Positions 7,703 to 11,081 of a DNA stretch of 11,081 nucleotides are shown piece after piece. Within the stretch, counting starts at the first letter, position 1. The number at the start of each line of letters is the position of its first letter. Source of the DNA: Chthoniobacterales bacterium. GTDB taxonomy: Bacteria > Verrucomicrobiota > Verrucomicrobiae > Chthoniobacterales > UBA10450. The notes under the pieces were generated by a model. That model did not search any database. It was not told the origin of the DNA and saw nothing but the letters and a program-made list of their open reading frames with translations. The translations under genes and the position numbers were made by a program. The stretch is taken from assembly GCA_003244125.1 (NCBI GenBank), contig QHBL01000153.1, positions 1 to 11,081 of the forward strand, in the 5' to 3' direction.

Positions 7703-8183
7703 TTGCTCCAGCCAGCGCTTCAATTCCATCTCTCGTTAGACGGAAGACGGTCCATTCCTCATTTGGCTTCGCGCCTAACGATTTGTAAAATTTGATCGCC
7801 GGCTCGTTCCAATCCAAGACCGCCCATTCCATCCGGCCGCAACCACGTTCGCGTGCGATTTTAGCCAACTCCACCAGCAGCGCGCGACCGTAGCCGTGAC
7901 CGCGCGTTTCTGGTTTTACAAACAAGTCTTCGAGATACAAACCGGGCCGGCCAAGCCAGGTAGAGAAGTTGAAAAAATAAACAGCAAAACCGACCGGCTG
8001 GTCCTCGGCGAACGCGAGCAGCACTTTGGCCGATGGTTCCGGGCCGAACAAAACTTCGCGCAAACTTTCCTCAGTCGCGACGACATCGTTAGGCGCGCGT
8101 TCATAGGTGGCGAGGTCGCGGATGAGTTGAAGAATAGTTGGCACATCAGCGACAGTAGCGTCGCGAATTTCGAGGTTGTTCAT
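7692..8183 (-). CDS. GNAT N-acetyltransferase, spermidine/spermine acetyltransferase-like
   Basis: This 163-residue single-domain acetyl-CoA-dependent N-acetyltransferase has motif A at LEDLFVKPETRGHGYGRALL (84-103), with the pyrophosphate-binding loop R94-G-H-G-Y-G99. Motif B contains DWNEPAIKFYKSLGA (124-138), with Y133 in the position of the usual general acid. The block YFFNFSTWLGRPGLYLED closely parallels animal SSAT, so polyamines or other diamines are the likeliest acceptors, though bacterial relatives also modify amino acids and thialysine. ATG at 8183 is preferred over upstream in-frame codons because it overlaps the glycosyltransferase stop as ATGA, which suggests coupled translation. 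The last residues (AKQD) and the stop are encoded by the adjoining repeat. Confidence 0.9.
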   Translation of the reverse strand: MNNLEIRDATVADVPTILQLIRDLATYERAPNDVVATEESLREVLFGPEPSAKVLLAFAEDQPVGFAVYFFNFSTWLGRPGLYLEDLFVKPETRGHGYGRALLVELAKIARERGCGRMEWAVLDWNEPAIKFYKSLGAKPNEEWTVFRLTRDGIEALAGAKQD

Positions 8184-9706
8184 TGATTTAACTGGTAGAT
8201 GCGGCAATCCGGCGTCGCAGGCAACTGCGCGGCGTTGTTTATCAGATGAGCCGTAAATTCCGGATAGTATTCCAGCCACCAGCGTGTGCCGGCAGAAAAC
8301 GCCAAATGCGTCGCACCCCGCGAGCGCAAAATTTCTAGATCGCGGATGAGCTGCGCGCTGTCGCTCGGATTTCCATCGTAAATTCCGTTCCGCTCGAGGA
8401 AGTGCCAGCCTTTGCGATGCGCATAATAGAGTGCGGTCGGGTCGCCATCGTCTGCGATCACGATGAGGGCAGCCGGCGACGTGCGCTGTTTTAGTTCCAA
8501 GCCAAGCGCGTAGAGTGAGCGCGCGGCGGGCGAAAAAAATCTCGGAGTTAACAAAATGGAGAAAGCGCCGAACAAGATCAACGCGCTCGCCACCGCAAGC
8601 CGGCCCTTGGTTTTACGCGCGAAAAAATCGAGCGCGACGCCGGCGAAAACGGCGGCAATCGGAACAAAGGGCAGTTGATACCAAGGATGACGATTGCCGT
8701 AGCCGACTACGATAACAAAGGCAATCATCGCCGCCAGCCACCAGCGGAAAGGCGCAATCCAGCGATTTGCGCGCGAGAGAAAAACTCCGAACAACGCGAG
8801 CAAAAGTAAAATCGGCGTAAGCGAACTGGTGCCCGTTAACCAGAGGATGTGCCGGTACCAGGCCAGGTTCATGATTTGTACGCCGCCGGCGCCGAAAAAA
8901 TGGTGCGGATAAAACTGGTTCGCGACTTCGTGCGCGTGCCAATACCACCAGGCCGAGGGCGCGAGCGCGATTACTGCAAGAAGAAGAAGCATCAGGAAAA
9001 AGCGTGGCCGCGGACGATTGCGCGCCGCCGCGATGACGAGCGGGAGAAAAGCCACGCCAATGACCGCGCTGGTGGCTTTGATTAGAATCGAAAGTGCGAG
9101 CGCGACCGCGGCCAGCAAAAACCATGTAGCCTTCTCTTGCTCGGGATGCTTCCGGTTCGCGCGGCGGGATCCCTCAGCTTCGCTCGGGATGACGCCCGGT
9201 TCGATCCAACGCCAGAAAAAATAGAACGCTGCGAGGGAGAGGGAGAGCGATGGGAGGTCCGGCATGAAGCTGCGCCCGGTCGCGATCGACAGCGGTGCGA
9301 AGGAATAAAAGAGTAGGGCAAAAATGGCGGCGTCTTTACCTGCGGCGCGGCGCGCGAGCGCGAAAAAAATCGGCAGCGACAAGGCGAAGAAAAAGATGGT
9401 CGATAAGCGCCCGATCCACTCGTGGACGCCGAAGAGTTGATAGATGAGCGCGGTGATGAAAGGCAGAATGGGAAATTCGGTTCCGACAAAGCCGGCCTCG
9501 CTCCCCGCCCAATCGATTTGCGGATACGCGAAATGAAAACCATTTTCGAAATAGTTCCGCGCGATGGCCGCAACGTCGCTTTGCCGCCAGCTCCAGGGAT
9601 CGATGAACGGTTGATCGATTTGGATCAGCCGGACCACGAGTGCGGCCAGCATCATCGGGACCAAAAAATAAGCGGCCCGGCGTGCGGAAAAATTTTGCTG
9701 GGACAT
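8180..9706 (-). CDS. GT39/ArnT-like membrane glycosyltransferase
   Basis: This 508-residue polytopic GT-C glycosyltransferase has about ten hydrophobic helices between residues 10 and 388 and a soluble C-terminal domain (about 395-508). The first extracytoplasmic loop contains the acidic IDQPFIDPWSWRQSD (30-44), where family members carry the catalytic aspartate. HPWYQLPFVP (340-349) matches the conserved block before the last helices. The family moves sugars from lipid-phosphate donors to proteins, lipid A or cell-wall glycans outside the membrane, but the acceptor here is unknown. Residues 172-180 (VIPSEAEGS) are a dispersed DNA repeat read in frame, forming an unusual polar insertion up to about residue 193 between two helices. 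The start at 9706 lies five bases from a palindromic element, with no ribosome site. The stop overlaps the GNAT start. Confidence 0.9.
   Translation of the reverse strand: MSQQNFSARRAAYFLVPMMLAALVVRLIQIDQPFIDPWSWRQSDVAAIARNYFENGFHFAYPQIDWAGSEAGFVGTEFPILPFITALIYQLFGVHEWIGRLSTIFFFALSLPIFFALARRAAGKDAAIFALLFYSFAPLSIATGRSFMPDLPSLSLSLAAFYFFWRWIEPGVIPSEAEGSRRANRKHPEQEKATWFLLAAVALALSILIKATSAVIGVAFLPLVIAAARNRPRPRFFLMLLLLAVIALAPSAWWYWHAHEVANQFYPHHFFGAGGVQIMNLAWYRHILWLTGTSSLTPILLLLALFGVFLSRANRWIAPFRWWLAAMIAFVIVVGYGNRHPWYQLPFVPIAAVFAGVALDFFARKTKGRLAVASALILFGAFSILLTPRFFSPAARSLYALGLELKQRTSPAALIVIADDGDPTALYYAHRKGWHFLERNGIYDGNPSDSAQLIRDLEILRSRGATHLAFSAGTRWWLEYYPEFTAHLINNAAQLPATPDCRIYQLNQ
9166..9193 (-). repeat. 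Dispersed VIPSEAEGS-type repeat inside the glycosyltransferase gene
   Basis: Read on the minus strand, the element starts GTCATCCCGAGCGAAGCTGA and ends GGGATCCC. The copy at 10479-10505 matches it at about 20 of 27 positions, with the core CCGAGCGAA identical. It encodes VIPSEAEGS in frame, followed by a low-complexity polar stretch. A partial match, CTCGGGATG, lies at 9140-9148 in the same orientation and encodes part of KHPEQEK. The motif is familiar as a short repeat scattered through some soil bacterial genomes. Confidence 0.7.
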
Positions 9707-9711
9707 ATGAC

Positions 9712-9780
9712 GCTGTAGCCGCCCCGCTCAGTCGGAGCGTGCCTTTGCACCATACGGCGACAGAGCGCCGTCGCTACAGC
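9712..9780. repeat. Cloverleaf-shaped palindromic element between divergent genes
   Basis: GCTGTAGC (9712-9719) and GCTACAGC (9773-9780) are exact 8-bp terminal inverted repeats of a 69-base unit. Three internal hairpins follow: CGCTC/GAGCG (9725-9729 with 9735-9739), GTGC/GCAC (9739-9742 with 9747-9750) and ACGGCG/CGCCGT (9754-9759 with 9766-9771). It is not a tRNA, as no T-loop or anticodon arm fits. A non-autonomous repeat such as a MITE or REP-like element is likely. It lies five bases upstream of the glycosyltransferase start, so it would form the 5' leader of that mRNA or contain its promoter. Confidence 0.6.
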
Positions 9781-9810
9781 ACGAAATTCGTGCCCGAATG
9801 GGCGCACGAA
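9779..9810. repeat. GCACGAA palindrome array
   Basis: GCACGAA (9779-9785), a central A, and TTCGTGC (9787-9793) form a perfect palindrome. A second GCACGAA (9804-9810) can pair with the same TTCGTGC arm around a CCGAATGG core. The two alternative hairpins share an arm and overlap the end of the 9712-9780 element by two bases. It may be part of that element or an operator-like site for the gene at 9881. Confidence 0.45.
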
Positions 9811-9880
9811 ACATGGATCGCGTCTTGACAAACGGCCTCGATAAAGTCAATCGAGTACAGGCGCTCGGCCCGCTACCGGA

Positions 9881-10411
9881 ATGAAAACAGCCGTTACTCT
9901 TTTCGCTTTCGCGTTCGTTTTTCTGGGCGCGGCCTCTCTTCGCGCCGCGGAAGAACCGCAGCTCGTCGAGGTAGTCGACTTTTCCAAACTTCTCCCGCTG
10001 CTCCCGAATGCGCCCACGGATTGGACGGCTGACAAAGCGGAAGGCTCCACGGACGACATCGGCGGGACCAAAATCACCAGCGTGCACCGCGATTACAAAA
10101 AAGGCGCGGCCGATACCGCGCCGACCACGTCGATCAGCATTCTCGATTCGGCCGCCAATCCTGACTACGTGACCTCCACGACCGCCGCCTGGAACATGAG
10201 CACCTCCACGCCCGAGGGCTACACCAAGACGCTCAACGTCGAGGGCATGCCAGGCTTTGAAACTTTCGAAAACGAGGGCAAACACGGCACGCTTTGGCTG
10301 ATGGTGGCCAAGCGCTATGTCTTGACGATCGAGACGCAGGGCCAGGACGCGAAAGATCTCCAGGAGTGGCTCAAGCGCATCGACGTCAAGAAATTGGCGG
10401 CGGTGAAGTAG
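9881..10411 (+). CDS. Secreted protein of unknown function
   Basis: This 176-residue protein is not recognised. It begins with a clear signal peptide: K2, a hydrophobic core (about 4-20) and a likely cut after ALRA-type residue A22 or A23. There is no cysteine, so it is not a lipoprotein. The mature part is small, polar and without internal membrane segments. It has a Thr/Ser-rich middle (residues 79-112), then GMPGFETFENEG (122-133), a hydrophobic strand KRYVLTIET (144-152) and a C-terminal lysine-rich helix. It probably acts in the periplasm or outside the cell. It stands alone on the plus strand, divergent from the glycosyltransferase. Only a weak GGA precedes the ATG. A long antisense frame across the same region was judged a shadow. 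Repeats flank the gene on both sides. Confidence 0.75.
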   Translation: MKTAVTLFAFAFVFLGAASLRAAEEPQLVEVVDFSKLLPLLPNAPTDWTADKAEGSTDDIGGTKITSVHRDYKKGAADTAPTTSISILDSAANPDYVTSTTAAWNMSTSTPEGYTKTLNVEGMPGFETFENEGKHGTLWLMVAKRYVLTIETQGQDAKDLQEWLKRIDVKKLAAVK

Positions 10412-10420
10412 AGGCCTGAT

Positions 10421-10505
10421 CTCCGTCTGCTCGGCTCGGGATGACCCGCAGATTAACGGCGCCCACACTTTTCCTTTTGTCATTCCGAGCGAACTCGAGG
10501 AATGG
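10421..10505. repeat. Inverted pair of VIPSEAEGS-type repeats before thrS
   Basis: CTCGGGATGAC (10435-10445) faces GTCATTCCGAG (10479-10489), giving an 11-base stem with one G-T mismatch around 33 bases. The right copy continues as GCGAACTCGAGGAATGG to 10505 and matches the element inside the glycosyltransferase. As RNA it would form a hairpin just after the gene at 9881 and could limit read-through, but no T-run follows. The remaining spacer, 10506-10578, shows only a short GGAGCCG direct repeat (10504 and 10514) and no gene. Confidence 0.6.
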
Positions 10506-10578
10506 AGCCGGCGGGAGCCGTGCGACATGGACAAAGCCCGAAGGGTGAGCGATTGGGAAATCGCGAATCAATCTCTCC

Positions 10579-11081
10579 ATGTCCGACGAGCGCAAAACTC
10601 CTGAGCAACGCGCGCAGATGACCGATATCGAGCGTCTGCGGCACTCTGCTGCCCACGTTCTGGCCACGGCGATTCTCAAGATCTGGCCCGACGCGCAATT
10701 CGCCGCGGGTCCGCCGGTCGAGAACGGATTTTATTACGACGTCGAATTGGACCACCGCATTTCGCCCGAAGATTTCGAAAAGATCGAAGCCGAGATGAAG
10801 AAGGAGGTGAAAGCGAACCACACGTTCGAGCGCGTCGCCGTTTCGCGCGATGAAGCCTTATCCATGGCGCAACGTGGTGTCCTGGGCGCCTTGGGTGAGA
10901 GACCACATCCGAGCAAATTCAAACTCGACATCATCCAGAACATTCCCGAGGGCGAAGAAATTTCGCTCTATCGCAACGGGGAATTCACCGATCTCTGCGC
11001 CGGCCCGCACGTCATGCGCACCGGCAACATTGGCGCGTTCAAGCTCACGAACGTCGCCAGCGCCTACTACAAAGGCGACGA
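10579..11081 (+). CDS. thrS: Threonyl-tRNA synthetase, N-terminal part (runs off window)
   Basis: The first 167 residues of a class II aminoacyl-tRNA synthetase, which charges tRNA-Thr with threonine, are present. The visible part is the N2 editing domain that removes mischarged serine: HSAAH (22-26) and the second half of its site, C140 and H144 in DLCAGPH (138-144), together with GPPVENGFYYD (44-54). The catalytic core and anticodon domain would lie beyond the window. In the usual enzyme a TGS domain of about 60 residues precedes HSxAH. Here only 21 residues do, and an in-frame TGA at 10546 together with the short spacer leaves no room for it. A later ATG at 10618 is possible but less likely. 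No ribosome site or T-box leader is visible. Confidence 0.95.
   Translation, partial: MSDERKTPEQRAQMTDIERLRHSAAHVLATAILKIWPDAQFAAGPPVENGFYYDVELDHRISPEDFEKIEAEMKKEVKANHTFERVAVSRDEALSMAQRGVLGALGERPHPSKFKLDIIQNIPEGEEISLYRNGEFTDLCAGPHVMRTGNIGAFKLTNVASAYYKGD

Noticed and set aside
9712..9780. Possible tRNA gene because of the cloverleaf-like pairing
   Set aside because: No TTC-containing T-loop, no five-base anticodon stem at the right place, and the hairpin sizes do not fit.
9825..9830. TTGACA resembling a -35 box upstream of the gene at 9881
   Set aside because: No acceptable -10 hexamer occurs 16-18 bases downstream.
9728..10534. Minus-strand open frame of 268 codons over the secreted-protein gene
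   Set aside because: Arg/Gly-rich shadow without motifs. The plus-strand frame has a signal peptide and a sensible start.
10412..10578. T-box or other leader RNA for thrS
   Set aside because: No T-box consensus was seen. The spacer is explained by the repeat pair and short degenerate sequence.

Overview
The window is a protein-coding stretch of a GC-rich bacterial chromosome, about 11 kb long. It has ten complete genes and one partial gene, separated by short spacers that hold palindromic repeats. No rRNA, tRNA, CRISPR array, transposase or phage gene was seen. My best guess at the source is a soil Verrucomicrobiota of the Chthoniobacterales/Udaeobacter type. That rests on memory of repeat families such as GTCATYCCGAGCGAA (read in frame as VIPSEAEGS) and on gene style, not on a marker, so Acidobacteriota or another soil phylum remains possible. 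Shine-Dalgarno sequences are weak or absent before nearly every start.

Layout. Bases 1-221 hold no gene but carry inverted repeats (1-94, 102-133). A plus-strand block follows: an isoprenylcysteine methyltransferase-like membrane protein (222-800), a RecQ helicase with a C-terminal extension (847-3006), and a metallophosphoesterase whose start overlaps the recQ stop (3006-3734). A minus-strand block of six closely packed genes converges on it, in transcription order: a GT39-type membrane glycosyltransferase (9706-8180), an SSAT-like GNAT acetyltransferase (8183-7692), a GH15 glycoside hydrolase (7604-5811), a DUF486 small membrane protein (5808-5479), an MFS transporter with two compensating frameshifts (5464-4169), and a half-size EamA/DMT protein (4164-3745). 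A divergent spacer (9707-9880) holding a multi-hairpin repeat leads back to the plus strand. There a secreted protein of unknown function (9881-10411), a repeat-bearing spacer and the start of threonyl-tRNA synthetase (10579 to the window end) are found.

How the genes fit together. RecQ and the phosphoesterase look translationally coupled. The minus block looks like one or two operons: gaps are -4, +87, +2, +14 and +4 bases, and only the 87-base gap, itself a repeat, is a likely break. It combines glycan-related enzymes with three membrane proteins, but no substrate can be read from the sequence.

No clearly new biological system is present. The items most worth checking are the dispersed repeats, including one captured in frame inside the glycosyltransferase and one forming the end of the GNAT gene. 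The double frameshift in the MFS gene and a threonyl-tRNA synthetase that appears to lack its N-terminal TGS domain also deserve a check.
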